Shown piece after piece: positions 1 to 7,931 of a DNA stretch of 43,574 nt (positions within the stretch are counted from its first letter, which is position 1; every line of letters starts with the position of its first letter). The DNA comes from Streptococcus mitis SK597. Its GTDB lineage: Bacteria > Bacillota > Bacilli > Lactobacillales > Streptococcaceae. The DNA lies in assembly GCF_000148545.1 (NCBI RefSeq), contig NZ_AEDV01000043.1:1-43574 (forward strand), in the 5' to 3' direction. The translations under genes and the position numbers were made by a program. The notes under the pieces were generated by a model. It made no database searches. It was not told where the DNA came from and saw only the letters and a list, made by a program, of their open reading frames with translations.

Positions 1-21
1 CATCTTTTTGAACTCATGTTT

Positions 22-219
22 CTAATCTGATTTTTCATGCTGAGACAATACATTTTTTGAAAAATGGTGGATGCTGATAACAACTGATAGCCAGCAAATA
101 GCATAAGCAGTAGCTGTAAATTGTGTACCGATAAAGTATGTCTGTTTAACTAAGAGCTGACCGATGAATGGAGAGAGGAGATAGAGAAGTCCGATGAGTA
201 TATGTTCTTTGTGTTTCAT
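22..219 (-). CDS. Small two-helix membrane protein, function unknown
   Basis: A 65-residue protein with two hydrophobic segments (about residues 7-24 and 33-50) and charged ends, so probably a small integral membrane protein. A ribosome-binding site (AAGAAGGTG) lies 7 bases before the ATG. It diverges from the BceAB-like operon. The first 25 residues resemble the start of the 64-residue protein at 12904-13098 (a L-Y-L-x-x-P-[FY]-I core in both), so the two may be distant paralogues. No named family was recognised. It is real on the basis of the start signal and composition, but the function is open. Confidence 0.6.
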   Translation of the reverse strand: MKHKEHILIGLLYLLSPFIGQLLVKQTYFIGTQFTATAYAICWLSVVISIHHFSKNVLSQHEKSD

Positions 220-521
220 TAAAGCGCACCTTCTTTCCTGATACTTAGAACGACTTACAAGTGTTCAATTTAATGGTATGTTATCTAGGTAAGCTTACTC
301 AAATGTTAGTTCCCGATTCCTCCTTTCCAAAGTAAGCCTTTTTACACTTATATTTTACAATTTTAAAAATAGAAAATCAAATTATTTTCTAAGTAATTTT
401 GCTTACATTTCCCCCAATCTTACAAAAATGTAAGATTAAAGTCTCTTTTGTAAGGTTAGGTTATGGCAAGCGGTCTTTTTTTGATGTAAACTAGTCTCAT
501 AAAGAACAAAGGAGTAACATC
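220..521. other. Divergent intergenic region with several TTAC/GTAA half-sites
   Basis: No gene was seen here. The stretch holds the start signals of the small membrane protein on the left and the control region of the transporter operon on the right. It contains a perfect 10-bp palindrome GTAAGCTTAC (289-298), the BceR-like dyad at 416-437, and further half-sites CTTACA (253-258, 402-407) and TTGTAAG (448-454). A -10/-35 pair for the rightward operon could not be assigned with confidence. Confidence 0.5.
416..437 (+). promoter_or_regulatory. BceR-like operator dyad
   Basis: This is a perfect inverted repeat: AATCTTACA, four A residues, TGTAAGATT. The core TTACA-N4-TGTAA matches the TNACA-N4-TGTAA pattern known for BceR-type response regulators that switch on Bce-like transporters. 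It lies about 85 bases before the small ORF and 210 bases before the transporter ATPase gene. The assignment is inferred from the match and the downstream gene content. The cognate two-component system need not be in this window. Confidence 0.7.
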
Positions 522-632
522 ATGAAACAAATCTTACAGAAGAAAACAAGAAAACCAAGTCACAAAGAAATCGAGCGTGTTCAGCTGGGATGCGCTATGA
601 TGCAAGCTACATTTCATTTGATGGGATATTAA
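522..632 (+). CDS. 36-residue small ORF leading the Bce-like operon
   Basis: ATG follows an AAAGGAG ribosome-binding site by 7 bases, and the frame runs 36 codons to TAA, ending 14 bases before the ATPase start. The peptide is basic at the N terminus (MKQILQKKTRKPSHK) and ends with a short Met/aromatic-rich part containing one Cys. There is no signal peptide and no double-glycine leader. It could be a leader peptide coupling translation into the transporter genes, or a small functional protein. No family was recognised. The ribosome-binding site and placement make translation plausible. Confidence 0.5.
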   Translation: MKQILQKKTRKPSHKEIERVQLGCAMMQATFHLMGY

Positions 633-646
633 GAAAGGAGATTCTC

Positions 647-1405
647 ATGACACTTTTAGATGTAAAACACGTTCAAAAAATTTATAAAACACGTTTTCAG
701 GGCAACCAAGTAGAGGCCCTCAAGGATATTCACTTTACCGTAGAAAAGGGTGACTACGTTGCCATCATGGGTGAGTCTGGTTCTGGTAAATCCACTCTTC
801 TCAATATCCTAGCTATGCTGGATAAACCAAGTCGTGGTCAGGTTTACTTGAATGGAACTGACACCGCAACCATTAAAAATTCACAGGCTTCTAGCTTCCG
901 TCGTGAAAAGCTGGGATTTGTCTTCCAAGACTTTAATTTGTTAGATACTCTGTCTGTTAAGGACAATATCTTGCTTCCGCTTGTCTTGTCAAGAAGACCT
1001 ATTACGGAAATGATGAAGAAGTTGGTGGTTACAGCTGAGAATCTAGGCATCAACCAATTACAAGAGAAGTACCCTTACGAGATTTCAGGAGGGCAGAAAC
1101 AGCGTGTAGCAGTAGCTCGCGCCATCATCACAGAACCTGAAATTCTCCTTGCGGATGAACCAACAGGTGCCCTTGATTCCAAGTCCTCTGCAGCCTTACT
1201 TGATGTCTTTGATGAAATCAATGAGCGCGGCCAAACCATTCTTATGGTAACCCACTCAACAGCAGCAGCCAGCAGAGCTAAACGTGTACTCTTTATCAAA
1301 GACGGCATTCTTTACAACCAAATCTACCGTGGAGAGAAGACAGAACGTCAGATGTTCCAAGAAATCTCTGATACCTTGACTGTGATGGCAAGCGAGGTGA
1401 ATTAG
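647..1405 (+). CDS. BceA-like ABC transporter ATPase (peptide antibiotic resistance)
   Basis: A 252-residue ATP-binding subunit of the MacB/LolD/BceA class. Walker A is GESGSGKST (42-50), the Q-loop is Q94, the signature SGGQKQ starts near 137 and Walker B ILLADE is near 166-171. It powers the FtsX-type permease that starts 1 base after its stop codon. The pair resembles the Bce-type modules of Firmicutes that give resistance to bacitracin and similar cell-wall peptides and act as flux sensors for a two-component system. ATG 647 is preferred over the upstream in-frame ATG at 590 because AAGGAG lies just before it and the alternative overlaps the 36-codon ORF. The substrate is not shown by the sequence. 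Confidence 0.88.
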   Translation: MTLLDVKHVQKIYKTRFQGNQVEALKDIHFTVEKGDYVAIMGESGSGKSTLLNILAMLDKPSRGQVYLNGTDTATIKNSQASSFRREKLGFVFQDFNLLDTLSVKDNILLPLVLSRRPITEMMKKLVVTAENLGINQLQEKYPYEISGGQKQRVAVARAIITEPEILLADEPTGALDSKSSAALLDVFDEINERGQTILMVTHSTAAASRAKRVLFIKDGILYNQIYRGEKTERQMFQEISDTLTVMASEVN

Positions 1406-1406
1406 T

Positions 1407-3395
1407 ATGTTTCGATTAACCAATAAGTTAGCGGTATCGAACTTGATTAAAAACCGCAAACTCTACTACCCTTTTGCGCTGGCTGTTCTCTTGGCAGTCA
1501 CAGTCACCTATCTCTTTTACTCTCTAACCTTCAATCCCAAGATTGCTGAAATCCGTGGAGGAACAACCATTCAGGCTACACTTGGATTTGGTATGTTTGT
1601 CGTCACCCTTGCGTCAGCTATTATCGTCCTCTATGCCAATAGTTTTGTTATGAAAAACCGTTCCAAGGAACTGGGAATTTATGGCATGTTAGGCTTGGAG
1701 AAGCGTCATCTTATCAGTATGACCTTTAAGGAGTTAGTGGTATTTGGGATTCTAACTGTTGGAGCAGGTATCGGTATTGGAGCCTTGTTTGACAAGTTAA
1801 TTTTCGCTTTCTTGCTCAAACTGATGAAATTGAAGGTTGAGCTGGTCGCTACCTTCCAAATGAATGTTGTCATTGCAGTACTTGTTGTCTTTGGTTTGAT
1901 TTTCCTAGGCCTCATGTTCCTGAATGCCCTTCGAATCGCCCGTATGAATGCCCTCCAGCTCTCACGTGAGAAAGCTAGCGGAGAGAAAAGAGGTCGTTTC
2001 CTTCCTCTCCAAACTATTCTTGGTTCGATTAGTTTAGGGATCGGCTACTATCTTGCCCTTACGGTAAAAGATCCTCTGACAGCCCTAACAACCTTCTTCC
2101 TAGCTGTTTTACTGGTTATCTTTGGGACCTATCTCTTGTTCAATGCAGGTATTACCGTTTTCCTTCAAATCTTAAAGAAAAACAAGAAATATTATTACCA
2201 ACCAAATAATCTTATCTCTGTTTCCAACTTGATTTTCCGTATGAAGAAAAATGCGGTTGGACTAGCAACTATCGCTATTTTGTCAACAATGGTCTTGGTT
2301 ACCATGTCTGCAGCGACAAGCATTTTCAATGCTTCAGAATCCTTTAAAAAAGTGATGAATCCGCATGACTTTGGAATTACTGGACAAAATGTTGAAAAAG
2401 AAGACTTGGACAAACTCTTGAGCCAGTTTGCAAGTGACAAAGGTTATAGTGTCAAAGAGAAAGAAGTGCTTCGTTACAGTAACTTTGGTATTGCAAATCA
2501 AGAAGGAACCAAGTTAACTATTTTTGAAAAAGGACAAAATCGTGTCCAACCTAAAACAGTCTTCATGGTATTTGACCAAAAAGATTACGAAAATATGACT
2601 GGTCAAAAGCTTTCTCTATCAGGGAATGAGGTCGGTCTTTTTGCCAAAAATGACGGACTGAAAGGACAGAAAGCTCTAACTCTAAATAACCATCAATTTT
2701 CTGTCAAAGAAGAATTTAATACAGATTTTATTGTGAATCATGTCCCAAATCAGTTTAATATTTTTACTACTGATTACAATTACCTTGTTGTTCCTAATTT
2801 GCAAGCATTTTTAGACCAATTCCCAGATTCGGCTATCTATAATCAGCTGTACGGTGGTATGAATGTAAATGCCAGCGAAGAAGAACAACTCAAGGTCGCT
2901 GACGAGTATGATAAATACCTCGATCAATTTAATGCACAATTAAACACTGAAGGTAGCTATGTGTATGGTAGCAATCTAGCAGATGCTAGTGCTCAGATGA
3001 GTGCCCTCTTTGGTGGTGTCTTCTTTATCGGTATTTTCCTATCCATTATCTTTATGGTCGGAACTGTTCTGGTTATCTACTACAAACAAATTTCTGAAGG
3101 CTACGAAGACCGTGAACGCTTTATTATCTTGCAGAAAGTCGGTTTAGATCAAAAGCAAATCAAGCAAACCATTAACAAACAGGTTTTAACTGTTTTCTTC
3201 CTTCCTTTGCTTTTTGCCTTCATACACCTAGCCTTTGCCTACCATATGCTTAGTCTGATTCTAAAAGTGATTGGTGTACTGGATACGACTATGATGTTGA
3301 TTGTGACCTTGTCTATCTGCGCTATCTTCTTCATCGCCTATGTGCTGATTTTCATGATTACTTCTAGAAGCTATCGCAAGATTGTACAAATGTAA
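1407..3395 (+). CDS. BceB-like ABC transporter permease (FtsX family)
   Basis: A 662-residue membrane protein with the Bce-type layout: an N-terminal helix (about 18-40), several more helices to about residue 305, a large extracellular domain (about 310-530), and a last group of helices to the C terminus. Two FtsX-like regions frame the extracellular domain, which in this family contacts the antimicrobial peptide or its lipid target. It partners the ATPase encoded immediately upstream, and the close junction suggests translational coupling. A strong terminator follows. Bacitracin-class peptides are the likely substrates by analogy only. Confidence 0.87.
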   Translation: MFRLTNKLAVSNLIKNRKLYYPFALAVLLAVTVTYLFYSLTFNPKIAEIRGGTTIQATLGFGMFVVTLASAIIVLYANSFVMKNRSKELGIYGMLGLEKRHLISMTFKELVVFGILTVGAGIGIGALFDKLIFAFLLKLMKLKVELVATFQMNVVIAVLVVFGLIFLGLMFLNALRIARMNALQLSREKASGEKRGRFLPLQTILGSISLGIGYYLALTVKDPLTALTTFFLAVLLVIFGTYLLFNAGITVFLQILKKNKKYYYQPNNLISVSNLIFRMKKNAVGLATIAILSTMVLVTMSAATSIFNASESFKKVMNPHDFGITGQNVEKEDLDKLLSQFASDKGYSVKEKEVLRYSNFGIANQEGTKLTIFEKGQNRVQPKTVFMVFDQKDYENMTGQKLSLSGNEVGLFAKNDGLKGQKALTLNNHQFSVKEEFNTDFIVNHVPNQFNIFTTDYNYLVVPNLQAFLDQFPDSAIYNQLYGGMNVNASEEEQLKVADEYDKYLDQFNAQLNTEGSYVYGSNLADASAQMSALFGGVFFIGIFLSIIFMVGTVLVIYYKQISEGYEDRERFIILQKVGLDQKQIKQTINKQVLTVFFLPLLFAFIHLAFAYHMLSLILKVIGVLDTTMMLIVTLSICAIFFIAYVLIFMITSRSYRKIVQM

Positions 3396-3401
3396 AAAAA
3401 G

Positions 3402-3433
3402 ATACCTCGACTTCAACATCGAGGTATTTCTTG
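3402..3433 (+). terminator. Rho-independent terminator of the Bce-like operon
   Basis: A 9-bp perfect stem (ATACCTCGA / TCGAGGTAT) with an 8-base loop, followed by a T-rich run, starts 7 bases after the permease stop codon. Confidence 0.85.
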
Positions 3434-3438
3434 TATTT

Positions 3439-3543
3439 TATACTCAATGAAAATCAAAAAGCAAACTAGGAATCTAGCCGCAGACAGTACTTGAGTACGG
3501 CAAGGCGAAGCTGACGTGGTTTGAAGAGATTTTTGAAGAGTAT
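3439..3543 (-). repeat. BOX element (A and C modules)
   Basis: The sequence matches the pneumococcal BOX repeat read on the minus strand. It has a boxC-like left part (TATACTCAATGAAAATCAAA type) and a boxA right part containing ACGGCAAGGCGAAGCTGACG, close to the sequence targeted by the standard BOXA1R typing primer. The boxB module is absent. The element ends exactly at the stop codon of the VIT-family gene, so it forms that gene's 3' flank. BOX elements are non-autonomous repeats that form RNA structure. Confidence 0.9.
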
Positions 3544-4238
3544 TAAATGCTGAAAAGTTGTCCTAGCAGAAAGGTAACTCCCATGGTTAAAAGACCGATA
3601 GCAAGGTTCCGAATCATAGCTGTTTTGGTTGGTGCTTTTCCAAGTCTGGCACTAGTGTAACCAGTGAGAAGAAGGGCCACACCGACAATCAGGACAGTAG
3701 CAGGGATGCGGTAATCACTTGGGAAAATGGTCACTGAGAGCATTGGAGGCAAACTTCCAAGGAAAAAAGAAATAAAGCTAGAGATGGCAGCATGCCAAGG
3801 ATTGGTAAACTCTTCATACTCAATCCCGTATTTTTCCTCTACCAGAGCCTTGAGTGGATTTTTAAGAAAGGCCTTGTTGGTTAAGAGTTGGGCAGAGGTT
3901 TCGCATTCTCCATTTTGGATATAGGCGGCATAGAGAGACTTTTTGGCTAACTCTATATCTTGATCCAGCAAGACTTGCTCACGCGCAACGGCTGCTTCCT
4001 CGGTATCTTTTTGAGTTGAAACGGATACGTACTCCCCACCAGCCATAGAAAAGGCACCAGCCAAGATAGCCGCAAAGCCTGATAAAAAGATAATCCAGAT
4101 ATTGGTCGTGGCACTGGCAACCCCGATAACCACACCAGCAATGGAAATAATCCCATCATTGGCACCAAGAACGCCCGCACGCAGGATATTTAAACGACCT
4201 GCAAAATTTGAATCAATTTCGTGATTTGTTTCTGACAT
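3543..4238 (-). CDS. VIT/CCC1-family membrane transporter
   Basis: A 231-residue integral membrane protein of the VIT1/CCC1 (nodulin-21-like) family, which moves Fe2+ or Mn2+ in plants and yeast. The N-terminal part has the family pattern RLNILRAGVLGANDGIISIAG, followed by helices and a soluble segment rich in Glu (about 70-130), then three helices at the C terminus. ATG at 4238 is chosen over a start 26 codons upstream because AAAGGAG precedes it and the family begins close to this point. A TATACT -10 lies upstream. Bacterial members are little studied, so metal specificity is inferred. Confidence 0.82.
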   Translation of the reverse strand: MSETNHEIDSNFAGRLNILRAGVLGANDGIISIAGVVIGVASATTNIWIIFLSGFAAILAGAFSMAGGEYVSVSTQKDTEEAAVAREQVLLDQDIELAKKSLYAAYIQNGECETSAQLLTNKAFLKNPLKALVEEKYGIEYEEFTNPWHAAISSFISFFLGSLPPMLSVTIFPSDYRIPATVLIVGVALLLTGYTSARLGKAPTKTAMIRNLAIGLLTMGVTFLLGQLFSI

Positions 4239-4423
4239 ATTATTCTCCTTTTTATCCAGTATAAAGGAAAAATATAAGGAAATCAATCTTTTAAAAGTAT
4301 CTGAAAAAAGTTGCACGATTTTAATTTTACGAGCTTTTTTTAAAAGTTAGAAACACCACTAGCTAGTAGAGAAGGATAAAAGCAAAGCAAAGCTGATAGA
4401 CTAGTCCTTTTTCTAGTTATCTA

Positions 4424-4432
4424 TGGTATAAT
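4424..4432 (+). promoter_or_regulatory. Extended -10 promoter before the decayed HAD gene
   Basis: TGG followed by TATAAT forms a consensus extended -10 element; no good -35 is visible. It is 37 bases before the ATG of the truncated HAD-like reading frame, with AGGAGG and CGGAG sequences between. Confidence 0.6.
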
Positions 4433-4469
4433 AGGAGGTAGATTTACTAATCGGAGTAAGAAATATTTT

Positions 4470-4520
4470 ATGATTAAACTAGTAGCAACAGATATCGGTA
4501 TAAGTAAATTGATACAATAG
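4470..4520 (+). pseudogene. Truncated start of a Cof-type HAD phosphatase gene
   Basis: The frame opens MIKLVATDIG and stops after 16 codons. The opening matches the N terminus of Cof-type HAD hydrolases (MIKLVATDMDG; compare MIKLLALDMDG of the intact gene at 9745-10554), but it breaks just at the catalytic DxD loop. A promoter and a CGGAG ribosome-binding site remain. This looks like the 5' stub of a deleted gene. Confidence 0.55.
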
Positions 4521-4696
4521 AATATAAAGAAAGCCTTGGAAAAAAGTTGTTTTAAGGATTTTTACTGTCTATAGATAGAAGGAAATGGGTATCAGAAATA
4601 CTTTGATTCTATGGAGACACCCTTGATTTGTTAAACGTTAAATTGTATGTTTCCAAAGTCAATCATCTTGAGACAGTATAAACGTATGTTATAAAA

Positions 4697-4705
4697 TGCT
4701 ATAAT
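4697..4705 (+). promoter_or_regulatory. Extended -10 promoter of the AT-rich cassette
   Basis: TGC plus TATAAT lies 47 bases before the ATG at 4752. No consensus -35 hexamer sits 17 bases upstream, which is common with extended -10 promoters in streptococci. Confidence 0.65.
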
Positions 4706-4751
4706 CATTCATAATATTTAATTTTAAATTACTGTATGCGAGGAATGGAAT

Positions 4752-5516
4752 ATGCCAAAATCATTTGATGAATTTTACTTTTACACTGCGGATAAGAAAG
4801 AAGATATTCAGATTTTAAATGATTATTTTGTAAAATATAAAAATCTAGGAATTTATCAAGATAATATGTTCTGCCCAGAGTGTAAACAAGCAGAGTTATC
4901 TTACATCCCTAAGACTTCACAAAGGAGAGCACATTTAAAAAGAAAGACTAGTTCTAAACACACTAATTGGTGCTCTTATCAATTTGATTATGCTAGCAAA
5001 GAGTATATAGAGGAATATTTTAAAAATCTTCGTGATGACCAAATTAAAGATAAGCTTGATGCCATGATGAGAAGTCTTTTTTTAAAAAAAGAATATTTGC
5101 CTCAAACACCGATAGCTCTAGGAGATTCTAGTGATGAAAATCCTGTAGTTCTGACAAGAAAGGTTGAAAGACAAGTACATCATAAATCTTTAAGAAGAAA
5201 AAGTATTGAAAAATGGCTAGATAAAGAACTTGAAGATGAACTTCATCTTTTCTATGGTAAAGTACGTTTAAGCATTTCAGAATGGCATAATGAACAAGGA
5301 TATACTCTTTATTTTTTGAATATTTTTTGTAAGGATTCGAATAGGAAATGGAAAAAGAAAGCAAGTATATATCTTGGTGGTAAAGTTTTGCTTAAAGTTG
5401 AAGAAGATACAGATTATTATTTAGTTGCAATTGGTCATTTAGATTTTTCAAAAGGATTTCCTCCAAAACTGAAGTTGGCAAGTAGACAAGCTTTCTCCAT
5501 TGAGAAAGTTTTATGA
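4752..5516 (+). CDS. Unknown protein with N-terminal zinc-finger-like Cys/His cluster
   Basis: A 254-residue, Lys-rich protein with no recognised family name. Residues 41-74 carry C41-x2-C44, then H61, H70 and C74, a likely zinc site recalling the N-terminal finger of CoiA-like and other nucleic-acid-associated proteins. The rest is mixed charged helix and, near the C terminus, beta-rich (about 185-235). A GAGG ribosome-binding site precedes the ATG. The gene is clearly more AT-rich than its neighbours and is followed 16 bases later by a second AT-rich gene, so the two probably form one transferred operon. A DNA- or RNA-related role is an inference from the finger alone. Confidence 0.7.
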   Translation: MPKSFDEFYFYTADKKEDIQILNDYFVKYKNLGIYQDNMFCPECKQAELSYIPKTSQRRAHLKRKTSSKHTNWCSYQFDYASKEYIEEYFKNLRDDQIKDKLDAMMRSLFLKKEYLPQTPIALGDSSDENPVVLTRKVERQVHHKSLRRKSIEKWLDKELEDELHLFYGKVRLSISEWHNEQGYTLYFLNIFCKDSNRKWKKKASIYLGGKVLLKVEEDTDYYLVAIGHLDFSKGFPPKLKLASRQAFSIEKVL

Positions 5517-5532
5517 TAAGCAGAGGTGTAAA

Positions 5533-6165
5533 ATGGCTTGGGTTGAATATTTAATTGATAGTTTAAAGAGAATTTTCTTAAAAAAGTCTATATCTGATTT
5601 TGAAAACGAAACAGAGAATGGAGAGGAAGGATATGATTCTAGATTTAATGATTCTACTTCAGAAGAACGAGGGATCAATATTAAAACGTATTATGAAAAT
5701 TGGGAGAATCAGACATTTGAATCTCTATTACAAGAGCATGGCTGTGTAGAATTAAAATTTCTGATTAATAATAATGAAATTTCTGAGAGTTTTAGTTTTT
5801 GTAATATTGGTATAAACTATAGTATTACCAAAACTGCAGATTTTAATTTCAGGTATAGAAGTATTAGTGTGCTACCTAAGTATAGAGAAAGAGGTGTATG
5901 TAGCTACTTGCTATTAAAATCAATTATTGTAGTTTTAGAAACACTAGAAAACAAAAATGTAGAATTTTCTTTAGTAAATACAGTAAAAATTGAAATTGAA
6001 GACAGATTTTCAATTTACGATTCTATTTTAACGGAAAAAATGCCTAATAAAAATATGCAATATAGGGTATTTTTATCTGAAAATAGAGATACTGATTTAG
6101 CACAGTTAAGGGAAATGTACAATAGCAAACTAGAAAAAATAACTGCTAATTTAAAATTTGCTTAG
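5533..6165 (+). CDS. Unknown protein with GNAT-like segment
   Basis: A 210-residue protein, AT-rich like its upstream partner. Residues 110-131 read as a GNAT acetyltransferase motif A (V-L-P-x-Y-R-x-R-G-V followed by a hydrophobic helix), the acetyl-CoA pyrophosphate loop, but the remaining GNAT motifs are not obvious, so the assignment is tentative. The first 60 residues are acidic and look disordered after a short amphipathic N-terminal helix. ATG 5533 is chosen because GAGGTG sits just before it; an in-frame upstream start at 5500 would overlap the previous gene. It is probably co-transcribed with 4752-5516. No terminator was seen after it. Confidence 0.65.
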   Translation: MAWVEYLIDSLKRIFLKKSISDFENETENGEEGYDSRFNDSTSEERGINIKTYYENWENQTFESLLQEHGCVELKFLINNNEISESFSFCNIGINYSITKTADFNFRYRSISVLPKYRERGVCSYLLLKSIIVVLETLENKNVEFSLVNTVKIEIEDRFSIYDSILTEKMPNKNMQYRVFLSENRDTDLAQLREMYNSKLEKITANLKFA

Positions 6166-6283
6166 TATGAAAGTATCGATCTAGTCATCATTTAATCAAT
6201 ATTTCATCTGAAAGAAATTATTTAGTTCACATAAAGTGTGTTGTTCTGCTTGAAAAATTGAGAGACTTTGAAACAATAAAACA

Positions 6284-6292
6284 TGCTATAAT
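6284..6292 (+). promoter_or_regulatory. Extended -10 promoter of the two-component operon
   Basis: TGC followed by TATAAT lies 22 bases before the response-regulator ATG. No well-spaced -35 was found. Confidence 0.65.
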
Positions 6293-6314
6293 AGTTGCAG
6301 AAAGGTTGGTATTT

Positions 6315-7016
6315 ATGGCTAGGATATTGGTTATTGAAGACAATAGTGACATTCAAGAGATTTTGCGAACACTTCTTACTGAGGAGCATGAGGTAATTCA
6401 AGCCTTTTCTGGTACAGAAGGAATCATGCGTTTTGACCAAGGTGGGATTGACCTCGTTTTGCTAGATATCATGCTTCCTGGGAAAAATGGTGATCAGGTT
6501 TTAAAAGCCATCAGGGAACAAAGTCAAACTCCAGTCATTATGCTAACAGCTTTGAGCGATAAGAAGTTAATCAGTCAATACCTCTTAGACGGTGCCAATG
6601 ATTACATAGTCAAACCTTTTGATTTGGACGAAGTCTTTGCCAGAGTTACTGTTCAATTACGTCAAAGTGCAGAAAAACAGCCTATGGAAATAGGAAAAAC
6701 TGAAAATCTGCCACAAAACTTGAAAAATATCCAGTTTGATGCCGAAAGTTTTGAAATCAACAATAGTCAGGAAACGATTCGCCTTGCCAAAAAAGAATGC
6801 TTGATTCTCCAAACTCTCCTTAAACACCCTAAGAAAATTTTTACAAAAGAAGAACTTTATGAATTGGTCTGGGAGGATAGCTACCTACCTGGAGATAATA
6901 CCCTCAATACGCATTTGAGTAATCTTCGAAAAAAATTAAACCAGCTTGACCCAAATCAAGAATATATTGAAACCATTTGGGGAGTTGGTGTAAGATTAAA
7001 AGGAGACAAGCAATGA
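6315..7016 (+). CDS. OmpR-family response regulator
   Basis: A 233-residue DNA-binding response regulator. The receiver domain (1-118) shows the acidic pair E8/D9, phospho-acceptor D51 in LVLLDIMLPG, T78 and K100. The C-terminal winged helix (about 135-230) has the OmpR-type pattern TKEELYELVW and ends with GVGVRLKG. ATG 6315 aligns with the usual family start and follows GAAAGG; an upstream in-frame start at 6258 is less likely. Its stop overlaps the kinase start (ATGA), so the pair is translationally coupled. The convergent ABC transporter at 7932-9603 is the likely target. Confidence 0.9.
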   Translation: MARILVIEDNSDIQEILRTLLTEEHEVIQAFSGTEGIMRFDQGGIDLVLLDIMLPGKNGDQVLKAIREQSQTPVIMLTALSDKKLISQYLLDGANDYIVKPFDLDEVFARVTVQLRQSAEKQPMEIGKTENLPQNLKNIQFDAESFEINNSQETIRLAKKECLILQTLLKHPKKIFTKEELYELVWEDSYLPGDNTLNTHLSNLRKKLNQLDPNQEYIETIWGVGVRLKGDKQ

Positions 7017-7891
7017 CCTACATGATAATCTTTATCCTACTGGTTCTCTTAATTATTTTATCGATTGCATTGATTCGCTACCATCTAGCACTTAAAAACT
7101 TGAGTCAACAGATTGAAGACAAGATTCTCACGGGTAGTATGAAAAGAGTCGGAGTCAGTATTTTTTCCAAACATTTTTTACATCTCTACCAGCAGATTGA
7201 AAATCTATTTCAGGAAGTGGAACAATCTCGGTTGGTAATGAAAAGGGAGAAGCAGACTCTGGATATGGCCATCAGCAATATCGCCCATGATATTCGGACG
7301 CCTTTGACTATCGCTTCAGGCTACACCCAACAATTGATAAAGTCTCCTGAAGACAAAGCAGAAACCTTACAAAAAATCGCCCAGCATCTTGATTTAGTTT
7401 CTAAACATTTGGAGGCTCTTCTAGAATATCGTCGTTTGATGGAAGGAGCTGTCAAACCGAAACTGGAAGAAGTGGATTTTTCAGCTTTTATCACCAAAAA
7501 GACTCTGGCTTATTATGATGTTTTTCAGGCGGCAAATATCATGTTTGATTTTAAGGTTGAAGCTGGTTTAACAACGAGAACTGATGAAGACTTGCTGGAT
7601 CGAATTTTACAAAATCTGCTTGGAAATGTCCTCAAGCATGGTAAGGAAGAAGCGCGTCTATCTTTGCGAAAGGAAAAGGAACAGCTTGTCTTAGAGATTG
7701 CAAACCTTGTTAAACAGCCCATCAAAAGAATAGAAAATCTCAGCAACCGTTTTTATTCTGAAAATCTATCAGACACGGAAGAATCCTCTGGTTTAGGACT
7801 TTATATCACTGAGGAATTATGCCATCTTCTCGGTGCAGAGATGAAACTAGGCACAGATGGGCAGTGGTTATCGGTTTTTATTTACTTTTAA
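7013..7891 (+). CDS. Histidine kinase with a minimal membrane anchor
   Basis: A 292-residue sensor kinase. One long hydrophobic segment at residues 2-22 is the only clear membrane part, so there is no extracellular sensor domain. H92 in the H-box (AHDIRTP), the N-box around NLLGNVLKHG (201-210) and the G-box SSGLGLYIT (258-266) are intact. Kinases this short often sense through a partner membrane protein, such as an ABC permease, in Gram-positive peptide-resistance modules. The start at 7013 overlaps the regulator stop by 4 bases after AAGGAG. The signal is unknown. Confidence 0.88.
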   Translation: MTYMIIFILLVLLIILSIALIRYHLALKNLSQQIEDKILTGSMKRVGVSIFSKHFLHLYQQIENLFQEVEQSRLVMKREKQTLDMAISNIAHDIRTPLTIASGYTQQLIKSPEDKAETLQKIAQHLDLVSKHLEALLEYRRLMEGAVKPKLEEVDFSAFITKKTLAYYDVFQAANIMFDFKVEAGLTTRTDEDLLDRILQNLLGNVLKHGKEEARLSLRKEKEQLVLEIANLVKQPIKRIENLSNRFYSENLSDTEESSGLGLYITEELCHLLGAEMKLGTDGQWLSVFIYF

Positions 7892-7895
7892 CAAA

Positions 7896-7930
7896 AAGAA
7901 ACCTCCTCTGTAGGCTAGAGGAGGTCATTT
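7896..7930. terminator. Bidirectional terminator between kinase and permease genes
   Basis: CCTCCTCT (7902-7909) pairs with AGAGGAGG (7917-7924) across a 7-base loop, with an A-rich run on the left and a T-rich run on the right, so it can stop transcription from both convergent operons. Confidence 0.88.
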
Positions 7931-7931
7931 T

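Larger units (their letters stand above)
4239..4751. other. 513-bp gap with gene remnants
   Basis: No intact gene was seen. It holds the promoter of the VIT gene on the left, a promoter plus decayed HAD gene start (4424-4520), and a stretch (about 4525-4635) whose forward frames give short stop-broken peptides suggestive of decayed coding sequence. Its right edge carries the promoter of the AT-rich cassette. It looks like an old insertion or deletion scar. Confidence 0.5.

Noticed and set aside
590-646. Upstream in-frame ATG extending the BceA-like ATPase by 19 residues
   Set aside because: No ribosome-binding site, it overlaps the 36-codon ORF, and the extra residues do not resemble the family start; AAGGAG precedes ATG 647.
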